Source of the DNA: Paraburkholderia sp. CNPSo 3274
GTDB taxonomy: Bacteria; Pseudomonadota; Gammaproteobacteria; Burkholderiales; Burkholderiaceae
Direction of reading: 5' to 3'
Length of the DNA stretch: 64,000 bases
Assembly (NCBI RefSeq): GCF_024206475.1
Contig: NZ_JAMBPR010000038.1
Location: forward strand, 1-64,000
A model generated the notes under the pieces. The model was not told the origin of the DNA. It did no database searches and worked only from the letters and a program-made list of their open reading frames with translations. Position numbers and translations under genes: made by a program. Below are positions 29,637 to 39,319 of this stretch, piece after piece. Every line of letters starts with the position of its first letter. Positions within the stretch are counted from its first letter, which is position 1.

Positions 29637-32600
29637 TTATTCAACGTGAGTGGTTGCACTGGCTTGCGCATCGTTGCTGGTATCGCGCGCGGCGCGGCGT
29701 TGCGCGAGCCAGCCATGCACCATGCCGAACACGACCGGGACGAATACGAGCGTGGAGAGCGTGCCGATCGCGAGGCCGCCAATCACGGCGCGTCCGAGCG
29801 GCGCGTTCTGTTCGCCGCCGTCGCCGAGACCCAGCGCCATCGGCAACATGCCGATCAGCATGGCGAGCGCCGTCATGAGCACCGGGCGAAAGCGGTTGAA
29901 GCCCGCGTCGAGCGCGGCGGCGAGCGGTTCCATGCCGGCGGCAAGCGACTCGCGCGCCGTGTTGATGACGAGAATGCTGTTGGCCGTGGCGATACCCATG
30001 CAGAGGATCGTGCCCGTGAGCGCCGGCACGCTAAGCGTGGTCTGGGTGACGAACAGCATCCACGCGATGCCGGCGAGCGAGGCCGGCAGGCCGCTCACGA
30101 TGATGAGCGGATCGAGCCACGACTGGAAGTTCACGACCATCAACAGGTACACAAGCGCGATGGCGAACACGAGGCCCACGGCGAGGCCGCTGAACGACGC
30201 GTTCATCGACTGCACCTGGCCGCGCATCACGATCGACGAGCCCGGCGGCAACTGCGCGCGCGCGGCGTTCACGAAGCGGTTCACGTCGGAGGCGACGCCG
30301 CCCAGGTCGCGTCCTTGTGTCGAGGCGAAGATGTCGAGCACAGGTTGCACGTTGTAGTGCGAGACCACGGCTTCCTGCGAGCTGCGCGAGACCGTGCCGA
30401 GCGTGCCAAGCTGATTCTGTGGCGCGAACGTGACGGATTGCGACGTCGTCAGCGGAATATTGGCGAGCGTTTGCAGGGAATGAATATCGTATTGCGGCAC
30501 CTCGGTCACGAGCGGATAGCTCACGCCGTTCTTCGGATCGAGCCAGAAGTTGGGCGTGGTTTGCGAACTGCCCGAGAGCGCGATGAGCAGGTTCTGCGCC
30601 ACGTCGTGCTGCGTGAGGCCCGCTTGCAAGGCCTTCGTGCGGTCAACATCGACGTTGATGGTGGGCTCGTCGCCGGGCTGCTGGATGCGCGCGTCGACGA
30701 GGCCGCGCACGCCGCGCATTTCATCGAGCAGGTGGTTCGCCACGACGCGATTCTGCGCGAGCTTGTTGCCGACGATCTGCACGTCGATGGGCGCGGGCAG
30801 GCCGAAGTTCAGGATCTGGCTCACGATGTCGGCGGGGAGGAACGCGAAGGTCACGCCCGGAAACGAGGCGTTGAGCACGTTGCGCAATGTCGCCACATAT
30901 TGCGCGGTGGGCTTGTGCTTCGGCGCGAGCGTGATGAGGATGTCCGCGTCTTCTGGGCCGATGGGGTCCGATGAGTCGTACGTGAGGTTGATGCCGCTCA
31001 CCGGCACGCCGATGTTGTCGAGCACCGCGGCCTGTTCGGCGGGCGGAATCACGCTGCGGATTTTCGCTTCGACTTCGTCGGTGAGGCGGGCCGTCTCCTC
31101 GATGCGCGTGCCGGTAGGCGCGCGCAGATGCAGGCGGATTTCGCCGGTATCGACAGCGGGAAAGAAGTCGCGGCCGGTGAACGGCACGAGCACGAGCGAG
31201 CCGAGGCACAGCGCGACCCACAGCACGACGAACCGGCGGCGCTGCGCAATCGCCGCCTGAAGCAGCGCGCGATAGCGGTTGCGCACCGCTTCGAAGCGTC
31301 GTTCGAAGCCCGCCTGAAAGCGCGTCAACATACCCGCGATGCCGCGCTTGGGTACGGCGTCAGGCTTGCGCGCGCGCAGCAGATACATGGCGAGCGTGGG
31401 AATCAGCGTGCGCGAGAAGAAGTACGACGCGCACATCGCGAACACCACGGCCTCGGCGAGCGGCACGAACAGATACCGTGCCACGCCCGAAAGCAGGAAC
31501 ATCGGCACGAACACGATGCAGATGGAGAGCGTCGAAACGAACGTCGGCACGGCAATTTCGCCTGAACCGTTGAGGATGGCGTCGTGCAGCGGCGCGCCGC
31601 GCTCCAGATGATGCGTGATGTTTTCGATGGCGACGGTGGCGTCGTCGACGAGTATGCCGACCGCAAGCGCGAGCCCGCCGAGCGTCATGATGTTGATGGT
31701 CTCGCCGAGCGCCGCGAGCGCGATGAGCGACGTGAGCACGGCGAGCGGAATCGTCACGGCGATGATGAGCGTGGCGCGCCAGCTGCCGAGAAAGAGCAGG
31801 ATCATCGCGGCGGTGAGGCAAGCCGCAATGAGCGCTTCGCGCACCACGCCCGAGATCGCCGACTTCACGAACACGGACTGATCGGAGAGCGGCGTGATCT
31901 TGAGCGCGCTCGGCAGGCCCGCTGCGATCTTCGGCAGCATGGCCTTCACCTGCTGGATGATCGTGAGCGTCGAGGCGCTGCCGGTCTTTTCGACGGTAAG
32001 GAGTGCCGCGCGTTTGCCGTCCGCGCGCACGATGTTCGTTTGCGGCGCGTAGCCGTCGATCACATGCGCGACGTCGCGCACATACACCACGCTGCCGTTC
32101 ACGGTCTTGATGGGCAGGTCGTTGAGCGCCGCCACGGTTTGCGTGCTGCCGTTCATCTCCACGTTGTATTCGCGCGAACCGATTTTCGCGGTGCCTCCGG
32201 GCAGGATGAGGTTCTGCGCGTTCACGGCGTTGACGACGTCCGCGGGCGCGAGACCCTTGGCCTGCAACGCTTTCGGATCGAGCTGCACCATGATCTGGCG
32301 GATCTTGCCGCCGTAGGGCAGCGGCACGGCCGCGCCCTGGACGGTCGCGAGCTGCGTGCGAATGAAGCTGTTGCCGAGGTCGTAAAGCGACTGCTCGGGC
32401 AAGGTCGCGCTGGAGAGGCCCAGTTGCAGCACCGGCACCGTGGAGGCGTTGTACGTGATGATGTTCGGCGGCAGCGTGCCGGGCGGCAGGACGCGCAGGA
32501 TCGAAGCGGAGTTCGACGCCGCCTCGGCAATCGCGCGGTTGATGTCGGCGCCCGGATGGAAGAACACCTTCACGACCGAAACGCCATTGAGCGACTGCGA

Positions 32601-32846
32601 TTCGATGTGCTCGATGTCATCCACGTCCGACGTCAGCGCGCGCTCGTAGTTCGAGGTGATGCGATGCGCCATGTCCTCGGCGGAGAAACCGTTGTAGGTC
32701 CAGACGATGCTGACCACCGGGATATTGATGTTCGGAAAAATGTCCGTGGGCGTGCGCATGATGGCGAGCGGCCCGAGGATGAAGAGCAGTACGGCCAGCA
32801 CGATGAACGTGTAGGGCCGTCTGAGAGCCAGTTTGACGATCCACAT
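29637..32846 (-). CDS. RND efflux inner-membrane pump
   Basis: 1069-residue AcrB/MexB-superfamily proton antiporter. The start at 32846 (MWIVKLALRRPYTF) is typical. Two large periplasmic loops and 12 helices are evident. The helix-4 proton-relay pair is Asp401-Asp402 (VGILVDDATVAIENI). The length and DD motif fit the drug (HAE) side rather than heavy-metal pumps, although the neighbouring two-component pair is of heavy-metal type. It is first in the operon, so expression depends on the region around 32850-33010. Confidence 0.92.
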   Translation of the reverse strand: MWIVKLALRRPYTFIVLAVLLFILGPLAIMRTPTDIFPNINIPVVSIVWTYNGFSAEDMAHRITSNYERALTSDVDDIEHIESQSLNGVSVVKVFFHPGADINRAIAEAASNSASILRVLPPGTLPPNIITYNASTVPVLQLGLSSATLPEQSLYDLGNSFIRTQLATVQGAAVPLPYGGKIRQIMVQLDPKALQAKGLAPADVVNAVNAQNLILPGGTAKIGSREYNVEMNGSTQTVAALNDLPIKTVNGSVVYVRDVAHVIDGYAPQTNIVRADGKRAALLTVEKTGSASTLTIIQQVKAMLPKIAAGLPSALKITPLSDQSVFVKSAISGVVREALIAACLTAAMILLFLGSWRATLIIAVTIPLAVLTSLIALAALGETINIMTLGGLALAVGILVDDATVAIENITHHLERGAPLHDAILNGSGEIAVPTFVSTLSICIVFVPMFLLSGVARYLFVPLAEAVVFAMCASYFFSRTLIPTLAMYLLRARKPDAVPKRGIAGMLTRFQAGFERRFEAVRNRYRALLQAAIAQRRRFVVLWVALCLGSLVLVPFTGRDFFPAVDTGEIRLHLRAPTGTRIEETARLTDEVEAKIRSVIPPAEQAAVLDNIGVPVSGINLTYDSSDPIGPEDADILITLAPKHKPTAQYVATLRNVLNASFPGVTFAFLPADIVSQILNFGLPAPIDVQIVGNKLAQNRVVANHLLDEMRGVRGLVDARIQQPGDEPTINVDVDRTKALQAGLTQHDVAQNLLIALSGSSQTTPNFWLDPKNGVSYPLVTEVPQYDIHSLQTLANIPLTTSQSVTFAPQNQLGTLGTVSRSSQEAVVSHYNVQPVLDIFASTQGRDLGGVASDVNRFVNAARAQLPPGSSIVMRGQVQSMNASFSGLAVGLVFAIALVYLLMVVNFQSWLDPLIIVSGLPASLAGIAWMLFVTQTTLSVPALTGTILCMGIATANSILVINTARESLAAGMEPLAAALDAGFNRFRPVLMTALAMLIGMLPMALGLGDGGEQNAPLGRAVIGGLAIGTLSTLVFVPVVFGMVHGWLAQRRAARDTSNDAQASATTHVE

Positions 32847-32905
32847 GACGGGGTCCGGGTTGAGGCAGGAGTGGCGCAAGTATCGGGAGGGCGCGCTTAC
32901 CCGGT

Positions 32906-33007
32906 GCTGACCTCGACATTACGGATTTGTTATCTTCGCCGCGAAGGGGTGACGGCCGCTGTGGGCGCGTTGCGCCCAGATAACGAACTCGTAATCAGGA
33001 GGTCAGC
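32906..33007. promoter_or_regulatory. 102-bp symmetric array of inverted repeats in the RND/DUF4148 divergent promoter region
   Basis: GCTGACCT (32906-32913), four bases, then ATTACGGATTTGTTATCT (32918-32935) is mirrored by AGATAACGAACTCGTAAT (32978-32995), four bases, then AGGTCAGC (33000-33007). Each 18-bp unit is itself an imperfect dyad. The centre contains a perfect hairpin TGGGCGC-GTT-GCGCCCA (32962-32978). Such twinned sites fit cooperative binding by a response regulator or repressor that controls the efflux operon and the divergent gene. Confidence 0.7.
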
Positions 33008-33119
33008 TTTGGGTCAGCGCCGTGCGACCAGAATGCAGTCAACCTTCGCGACATTGCCGAGGGCGGCTGAGGCGGCATCCCTTCCCGATGCGGCGGCCAT
33101 TCATTGAGAGGTGAACATC

Positions 33120-33467
33120 ATGAAAGCGCTCGTTTCCATATTGCTCGTTGCCTGCGCCCTGGCCGCTCCGGCTGCCGCTTTCGCACAGACTGCCAACCCC
33201 GCCAACGCGCCGGTCACGCGCGCCCAGGTGGTCGCCGATCTCGTGCGGTTGGAGCAGGCGGGGTATCGTCCTGTGGCCAAGGATGTCAACTATCCAGATG
33301 ACATTCAGCACGCAGAGGCGATCGTGGCTCAGGAGCAAGCGCAAAAGACCCCGCAGGCCGCGCCGGGCAGCACGGCGGTTGGCGGCGTCGCGATGATGGG
33401 CAGCTCGGACGCGGGTGCGCCGATCGTGGCCGACGTCGGCGGGCGGTCGATTTATGCGGGCCACTGA
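33120..33467 (+). CDS. DUF4148-family small secreted protein
   Basis: 115 residues. GAGAGG (33106-33111) supports the ATG at 33120. A signal peptide MKALVSILLVACALAAPAAAFA (cut at about 22) precedes the DUF4148 pattern VTRAQVVADLVRLEQAGYRP and YPDDIQHAEA, with a Gly/Ala/Ser-rich tail. This family is abundant in Burkholderiaceae and its function is unknown. It is divergent from the RND operon and shares its control region, so it may respond to the same signal. Confidence 0.88.
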   Translation: MKALVSILLVACALAAPAAAFAQTANPANAPVTRAQVVADLVRLEQAGYRPVAKDVNYPDDIQHAEAIVAQEQAQKTPQAAPGSTAVGGVAMMGSSDAGAPIVADVGGRSIYAGH

Positions 33468-33971
33468 GCGGTCGAGCGCGGCGCGGCAGCCTGGGCGATA
33501 AAGCCGGGCGCCGCCGCGCATTTCGATTCGCTTAGTCAAACGTTTGCGCGGACGTAATTTGCCCCATTCGCGCGCAAAAAATCCTTATTCTTTTTCATTA
33601 ATGCCGCGAAGCTGCCCCATTAATAGCGGCGGCGTTAAATCAGCCATCTTCCCGGATCACGCAAATTCATAATGGACTGGTAAGATACGCGCGAATATGG
33701 GATGGCAGCTCTCTCCATTCCGGATTATCGGAGCGAATCTAGACCACTCGCGCCGCCGGAAAAGGAGTCCGCGCCATCAGGCCGACGGGGAGCGGCCGTC
33801 TTGCACTACGAATTGCGCTCTATGTTTAAAAAAGCGCGTACGTTCGCATTGTGTGTTTAATCGCAAGCGTTTGAGACTCGCGTTTCGCCTTTCCGGCGAA
33901 TCGTCTGCCGCCGCTTGCCGCTGTTGCGCCTTGCGCAGACGGTCATTCTCCCGCGGTCTAACCCCGCCGTC
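33468..33971. other. Intergenic region before the exopolysaccharide locus
   Basis: About 500 bp with a markedly AT-rich stretch (33580-33690: runs such as TTCTTTTTCATTAAT and GCGTTAAATCAGCC). It is a good place for an exopolysaccharide promoter. I saw no supported gene. Confidence 0.45.
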
Positions 33972-35462
33972 ATGCCAATCAGGCGTATCAAACAGTCGCA
34001 CATACTGGCCGAACCCGTCATGTCCACCCAGTCGACCCACCATCACCGCCTCTTTATGGCGCTGGTCGGTGTCATCAGCGCGGCGCTCAATACGGGCGCG
34101 CTCGTCGCGCTGTTGTTGTCGCGCGGACAGACCGGCGACACGCCCTACACGCGTGCGTTGACCGGCGCGTTCGCCGCGGCCGCGTTCGTCGTGTTTGCGC
34201 GCTTTCATCTGGTTGCCAGCGCGCGTGATCTCTGGTGGATGCTGGGCCGCGGCGCATGGCGCTGGTGCCGGCTGCCGATCGCGCTCATGGTGCTGCTGTT
34301 CGTGACGCAAGGCGATAGCGGCACAGCGGACCTGCGCACGCTGGTCGCGCAATGGGCCGCCATTGCACTGCCGTTGCAACTCGCCGGCCTGGCTGTTTTG
34401 CGCGGCGTGGCCCACAGCATCAACAACGCGCCCGGCAACCTGCGCCGTGCGGTGTTCTTCGGCATGGGCAGCGAGGCGCGCAAGCTGAACCTGCGCCTGC
34501 AGCGTTCGCCGATTCTTGGCATTCACGTGGTGGGCTATTACAACGATGCGCCCGCCGTACACTGCGACGGGGAAGCGCTGCCGCCGTATCTCGGCCGCTA
34601 TGAAGACGCTGCGGCGCACATCCACGCGAACAACTACGAGATCGTGTTCCTCGCGATGGGTCAGGCCGCGATGGCTCAAGCCGACGCAAGTGAAGTGAAG
34701 GACATCACGGCCGACATCGTGACGCGCCTCTACGATTCGACGGCTGCGATCTATCTCGTGCCCGAGCTGCACTACCTCGAAGACGTCGCGACGACCAGCG
34801 CGGAGCTCGCCGGCGTGCCGCTGCTCGCTCTTCACGACATTCCCATTCTGGGGCTTTCGCGCATGCTCAAGCGCGCGGTCGACATTGCCGGCGCGGCGTT
34901 CCTGCTCGCGCTGCTCTGGCCGGTCATGCTCGCGATTGCTCTGGCGATCCGGCTCGATTCGCCGGGCCCGGTGATGTTCAAGCAGCGCCGCAACGGCGAG
35001 CACGGCCGGGCGATCGTCGTGCACAAATTCCGCTCGATGCGCGTGGGGGCGCAGAACGAGAGCGATGCAGAAGAGCGGGGCGTGCGCCAGGCCCGCAGTG
35101 GCGACGACCGGATCACGGGCGTGGGGCGCTATCTGCGCCGGACTTCGCTTGACGAGTTGCCGCAGCTCTTCAACGTGCTGGGCGGTTCGATGAGTCTCGT
35201 GGGTCCGCGCCCGCACGCGGCGGAGCACAACGCAGAGTACCGGCAACTGATTTCCGGCTACATGCTGCGCCATAGCGTGAAGCCGGGCATGACGGGGTGG
35301 GCGCAGATCAACGGGCTGCGCGGCCTGACCGATACGCCCGACAAGATGCAGCGCCGCGTGGAGTACGACCGTTACTACATCACGCACTGGTCGCTATGGC
35401 TCGACCTGCAGATCCTGCTGAAGACGATCCCGTCGATCGTCTCGGGTCGCAATGCGGTTTGA
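33972..35462 (+). CDS. Undecaprenyl-phosphate glucose/galactose phosphotransferase (WcaJ/WbaP type)
   Basis: About 496 residues. N-terminal hydrophobic helices (LFMALVGVISAALNTGALVA and others), a central nucleotide-binding-like domain (RAVFFGMGSEARKL) and a C-terminal bacterial sugar transferase domain with MFKQRRNGEHG, VHKFRSMR and RTSLDELPQLFNVL. It starts exopolysaccharide repeat synthesis by putting a sugar-1-phosphate on the lipid carrier at the inner membrane. The start is uncertain; 34020 (MSTQSTHHH) and 33915 are alternatives. It converges with the WecG-family gene. Confidence 0.9.
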   Translation: MPIRRIKQSHILAEPVMSTQSTHHHRLFMALVGVISAALNTGALVALLLSRGQTGDTPYTRALTGAFAAAAFVVFARFHLVASARDLWWMLGRGAWRWCRLPIALMVLLFVTQGDSGTADLRTLVAQWAAIALPLQLAGLAVLRGVAHSINNAPGNLRRAVFFGMGSEARKLNLRLQRSPILGIHVVGYYNDAPAVHCDGEALPPYLGRYEDAAAHIHANNYEIVFLAMGQAAMAQADASEVKDITADIVTRLYDSTAAIYLVPELHYLEDVATTSAELAGVPLLALHDIPILGLSRMLKRAVDIAGAAFLLALLWPVMLAIALAIRLDSPGPVMFKQRRNGEHGRAIVVHKFRSMRVGAQNESDAEERGVRQARSGDDRITGVGRYLRRTSLDELPQLFNVLGGSMSLVGPRPHAAEHNAEYRQLISGYMLRHSVKPGMTGWAQINGLRGLTDTPDKMQRRVEYDRYYITHWSLWLDLQILLKTIPSIVSGRNAV

Positions 35463-35520
35463 AGCAAGCGCCGGGCGAGACGTGGCCGGACCTGAGCCGG
35501 CCGCGCTCGCATCGGCGGCT

Positions 35521-36345
35521 TTACGCCGCGCGCCGCTGCGTGCGCGCCACGCGCCAGTGACGCCACAGGATGCTGAAGAAGCGGCGGTCGTCCACGAGGT
35601 AGCGGCGCCACAGGCGCGCAGGGTCTTGTTTGATGCGCCAGCACCATTCGAGACCGCGGCGCTGCATCCACGCGGGGGCGCGTTGCTGCAGGCCGACGGC
35701 GAACTCGACGGCTGCCCCCGCGCACAGCATGAGGCCGCCCGGCAGCTTGCTGGCGTGATGCAGCGCCCAGCGTTCCTGCTTGGGCATGCCGAGGCACACG
35801 AACACAATATCGGGCGCGGCCGCGCGCACGCGCTCGGTTACCGCATCGCCCTCGGGACCGGTCGGATCGAACGTCATGGAAGGCGCGATCACCTCGACGT
35901 CGAGGCCCGGATAGTGTTGCGCGAAACCATTCAGAAGCGTGGCTTCGTGCCCCGGGCGGCCGCCGACCACCACCACTTTCCAGCCGCCCGCGTGGGCGCG
36001 CTCGCACAGTGCGGGCAACAGGTCCGAGCCGGTCACGCGTTCCGGCAGCGGCGCGCCGAACAGGTGGCTCGCCCAGACAACGGGCATGCCGTCCGCAAAC
36101 AGGAAGTCGGCGGTTCGGTAAAGGCGTTGAAGATCGGGCTGTGTGTCGAGACGCACCACGTGATCGACGTTCGGCGTGACCGCCACGCGCGCCCGGCCGT
36201 CGCGCTGCAAGGCGGCGGTGCAAAGCACATCGAGCGCGGTGTCGAACGACACGGCTGCGATATTGAGTCCGAACAAGGGAATGCTCGGCTTGAATTCACC
36301 CCGTGCGGCCGCCTGAGGCGCCGCTGTTATGGAAGGCGTGCTCAT
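35521..36345 (-). CDS. WecG/TagA/CpsF-family glycosyltransferase
   Basis: 274-residue cytosolic GT26-type transferase. Typical features are VTPNVDHVVRL, FADGMPVVWASHLFG with the conserved Asp, RVTGSDLLPALCERA, VVVVGGRPG and VFVCLGMPKQERW. These enzymes add a sugar such as a ManNAc-type residue to a lipid-linked acceptor. It belongs to the exopolysaccharide locus but is on the opposite strand from its neighbours. The upstream GTG/ATG at 36387 is possible; 36345 (MSTPSITAAP) was chosen by homology of starts. Confidence 0.87.
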   Translation of the reverse strand: MSTPSITAAPQAAARGEFKPSIPLFGLNIAAVSFDTALDVLCTAALQRDGRARVAVTPNVDHVVRLDTQPDLQRLYRTADFLFADGMPVVWASHLFGAPLPERVTGSDLLPALCERAHAGGWKVVVVGGRPGHEATLLNGFAQHYPGLDVEVIAPSMTFDPTGPEGDAVTERVRAAAPDIVFVCLGMPKQERWALHHASKLPGGLMLCAGAAVEFAVGLQQRAPAWMQRRGLEWCWRIKQDPARLWRRYLVDDRRFFSILWRHWRVARTQRRAA

Positions 36346-36653
36346 GTTGTTTTTGTGACCCCGACGCGCGCACACGACGAGAGCCACGCACGGCGCCCGT
36401 TGAACCGGCGTCGTGCCACCCCGTCATGCGACGTACGTTATGTTTTTTTCTGGTCTCCTGGCTTTTGCCAAGGTGCTTTGGACTTCAGACGGAATCTTAC
36501 TGCTGTGTCGGTGGGCTGCGTAACACAAGAGTGCTTTTTTAGAGACAAAAATCGGGATGCGTTTGAAATTTCTCTGGTTGCGCCGGCGGTTGCACGCGTG
36601 CGATCGGCTACTATCGCCGCGGCCCGTTTTCCCTTCCTCGTTCATGACAGACG
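36346..36653. other. Divergent promoter region, glycosyltransferase / GMC oxidoreductase
   Basis: 308 bp with T-rich patches at 36440-36450 and 36530-36545. It must hold promoters for both directions. No gene and no clear terminator were seen. Confidence 0.4.
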
Positions 36654-38372
36654 ATGATTACCGACGCCCGTGAGATTCCCGCCGGCACGACCCTACGCGC
36701 GGACCTGTGCATCGTGGGCGCCGGCGCCGCCGGCATTGCACTCGCGCTCGCGCTGGAGGAGAGCGGGCTCGACGTGATCGTGCTGGAGAGCGGCGGCGAT
36801 GCGCCCGAGCCCGCAAGCCAGCAGCTATACGCGGGCACGGTGGCGAATGCGGACCTTCATCCGCCGCCGGACAACTACCGCGTGCGCCGCTTCGGCGGCT
36901 CGACCACGCTGTGGGGCGGCCGCTGCATGCCGCTCGACGCGCTCGACTTCGAGGCGCGCGATTACGTCGCGCACAGCGGCTGGCCAATTGCGTTCGCCGA
37001 TGTGCTGCGCTACTACCCGCAAGCCAACGCGTTGTGTGAAGCGGGCGAATTCGCCTATACCGCCGAAGGCGCGTTTGCCGCGCCGCTGCGCCCTATGATC
37101 GGCGGCTTTGCGAGCGACGTGTTTTCGACGCACACGCTCGAGCGCTTCAGCTGCCCGACCGATTTCGGTCAGCGTTACCGGGCGCGCCTCGCGAAAGGCC
37201 GCGTGCGCGTGCTCCAGCATGCGAACCTGTGCCGTCTGCCGATGCTGGCAGGTTCGACGCGGCGTGTCGGCGCGGCCCAGGTGCGCGTACTGAACGCGAT
37301 GGGCGCGACGGACGGCGCGACGTTCGAGGTGGCCGCGCGCGCTTACGTGCTCGCGACCGGCGGTCTCGAAGTGCCGCGCCTCTTGCTCAACAGCCCCGGG
37401 CCAAGCGACCAGGGACTCGGCAACGCCCATGACGCGGTGGGCCGCTATTACATGAGCCATCTCGCGGGCACGATCGGCACGATCGATCTCGCGGCGGCGC
37501 AGTCCGTGCGGCACGGCTACGAGATTTCGGAAGAGGGCATCTATTGCCGCCGCCGCCTCGCGTTGCGCCCCGAGCAGCAAGCAGCGCTGCGCGCGGGCAA
37601 CTTCATTGCGCGCCTCCATCATCCGCGCATTCCGGACGCCGGGCACGGCAACGGCGTCCTCTCCGCGCTGTATCTTGCGCGCGGCATCGTGCCCTACGAA
37701 TACGCGAAGCGCCTCTACGACGGCACACCCGAAGGCTATGCGGGCTCCACGCTCGCGCACTTGAACAACGTCGTTGCGGACGCACCGAACACGGCGCGTT
37801 TCCTGTGGCACTGGCTGCGGCGGCGCACGCTGGCCGCGCGCAAGGTCCCCTCGGTGATCGTGCGGCCCGCGAATCTGCGCTTCTCGCTCGACTTCCATGC
37901 GGAGCAGGAGCCCAATCCGGCGAGCCGCGTCACGCTCGGCGACGAAACCGATGCGCTCGGCCTGCGCCGCATCCATGTGGACTGGCGCTATACGCAACAG
38001 GACGTCGCGACCGTGAGCCGCGCGCTCGCCGCGCTCGCGCACGAGGTCGAGCGCGCGGGCGTTGGCCGCTTCACCTACGACCCCGCGCGGGTCGAAGCCG
38101 AAATGACGCGCTACGGCGCATATGGCGGACATCACATCGGCACAGCGCGCATGGGGCGCGACGCGCGCACGAGCGTGGTCGATGCCGACTGCCGGCTACA
38201 CGAAGCGGACAACGTCTATGTGATGGGCGCCGCGGTGTTCCCGACTTCGGGCCAGGCGAATCCGACCTTGACCATCGTCGCGCTCGCACTGCGGCTTGCC
38301 GAACACCTCAAGGGCGCTGCCGATCTTGGCGCGCTGCCCGTTCCCACCGCAAACCATTCCGAACCCGCGTGA
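36654..38372 (+). CDS. GMC-family FAD-dependent oxidoreductase
   Basis: 572-residue flavoprotein. The N-terminal Rossmann motif VGAGAAGIALALALEESG (21-38) binds FAD, and FGGSTTLWGGRCMPLD and ATGGLEVPRLLLNS are GMC signatures. The C-terminal catalytic region has GGHHIGTARMG and GAAVFPTSGQANPTLTI. It probably oxidises an alcohol or sugar, perhaps a polysaccharide precursor or substituent. Its stop overlaps the start of the next gene (ATGA), so the two are coupled. Confidence 0.87.
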   Translation: MITDAREIPAGTTLRADLCIVGAGAAGIALALALEESGLDVIVLESGGDAPEPASQQLYAGTVANADLHPPPDNYRVRRFGGSTTLWGGRCMPLDALDFEARDYVAHSGWPIAFADVLRYYPQANALCEAGEFAYTAEGAFAAPLRPMIGGFASDVFSTHTLERFSCPTDFGQRYRARLAKGRVRVLQHANLCRLPMLAGSTRRVGAAQVRVLNAMGATDGATFEVAARAYVLATGGLEVPRLLLNSPGPSDQGLGNAHDAVGRYYMSHLAGTIGTIDLAAAQSVRHGYEISEEGIYCRRRLALRPEQQAALRAGNFIARLHHPRIPDAGHGNGVLSALYLARGIVPYEYAKRLYDGTPEGYAGSTLAHLNNVVADAPNTARFLWHWLRRRTLAARKVPSVIVRPANLRFSLDFHAEQEPNPASRVTLGDETDALGLRRIHVDWRYTQQDVATVSRALAALAHEVERAGVGRFTYDPARVEAEMTRYGAYGGHHIGTARMGRDARTSVVDADCRLHEADNVYVMGAAVFPTSGQANPTLTIVALALRLAEHLKGAADLGALPVPTANHSEPA

Positions 38373-39319
38373 TGAAAGCCCGCATTCTCGTTCTTGGCGC
38401 GACCGGCTTTGTCGGTCGCCACCTGGTGAAAGCATTACGCAGTACCGAATGGGCCGAGCCGATTGCCGCCTCGCGCAGGCAAGGGAGTGGCTTGCGCCGT
38501 CTCGATGCCGCGGACCTCACGTCGCTCGCCGCCGCGCTTGCCGACGTGGACGGCGTGGTCAACTGCGTGGCAGGTGCGCCGGCGACGATCGTCGCGAATG
38601 CGCGTGCGCTGGTTGCCGCGCTGGAGGCACGCGGTGCGCCGCTGCCCGTGGTCCACTTCAGTTCGATGGCGGTCTATGGCGCCGCCGAAGGCCGTATCGA
38701 CGAAGCGGCTGCGCTCGACGCCGTGAGCCCCTATGGCCATGCGAAAGTCGAGTCGGAAGGCCTGCTTGCTCATCTGCCTGCGCTCACGATATTGCGCCCG
38801 GGTTGCATATACGGAGGCGGTAGTCCGCAGTGGTCGGCGCGCATTGCGCAACTGCTGCGCGCGCGGCGCCTGGGCGACCTTGGCGCGGCCGGCGACGGTT
38901 GCAGCAATCTCGTTCACGTCGACGACGTCGTGCAGGCGGCGCTGGCCGCGCTGCGCACGCCGGCTTCGGGCGCTCAGGCCTACAACCTGGCGATGGCGGA
39001 TGCGCCGCGCTGGAACGAGTACTTCGTGGCGTACGCACGTATTTTGGGGGCGACGCCGGTGGAGCGGATCGGGGCGCGGCGTCTTGCGCTCGAAACGAAG
39101 GTGTGGGCGCCTGCGCTGAAGATTGCCGAGATCGCGGGACGGAAACTAGGCGGTGTGAAGGTGCCTCCGCCGCTGCCGCCTTCGCTCGCGCGGTTGTGGC
39201 AACAGGACATCCGGCTCGACGCGCGCCGCGCGGAAACGGCTTTTGATATTAGGTGGACGCCGTGGCGCGTCGCGCTGCAGGCCGAAGCGTTTGTGGCGGG
39301 GGCGTCGCGCGCCGGCTGA
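38372..39319 (+). CDS. NAD(P)-dependent epimerase/dehydratase (extended SDR)
   Basis: 315 residues. GATGFVG (9-15) is the nucleotide-binding motif, and Tyr121/Lys125 in SPYGHAKVE are the catalytic pair, with a preceding Ser in HFSSMAVYG. The C-terminal half has LVHVDDVVQAAL. It likely modifies a nucleotide sugar or a related intermediate for the exopolysaccharide. The ATG overlaps the GMC stop by one base. Confidence 0.87.
   Translation: MKARILVLGATGFVGRHLVKALRSTEWAEPIAASRRQGSGLRRLDAADLTSLAAALADVDGVVNCVAGAPATIVANARALVAALEARGAPLPVVHFSSMAVYGAAEGRIDEAAALDAVSPYGHAKVESEGLLAHLPALTILRPGCIYGGGSPQWSARIAQLLRARRLGDLGAAGDGCSNLVHVDDVVQAALAALRTPASGAQAYNLAMADAPRWNEYFVAYARILGATPVERIGARRLALETKVWAPALKIAEIAGRKLGGVKVPPPLPPSLARLWQQDIRLDARRAETAFDIRWTPWRVALQAEAFVAGASRAG

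Noticed and set aside
31584..33107. Long plus-strand frame opposite the RND pump gene
   Set aside because: Antisense shadow of the pump, with no recognisable motifs.
33480..33520. GC-rich dyad after the DUF4148 gene as a terminator
   Set aside because: The stem GCGCGGCG/CGCCGCGC has a long loop and no T-tract. I could not support it as an intrinsic terminator.
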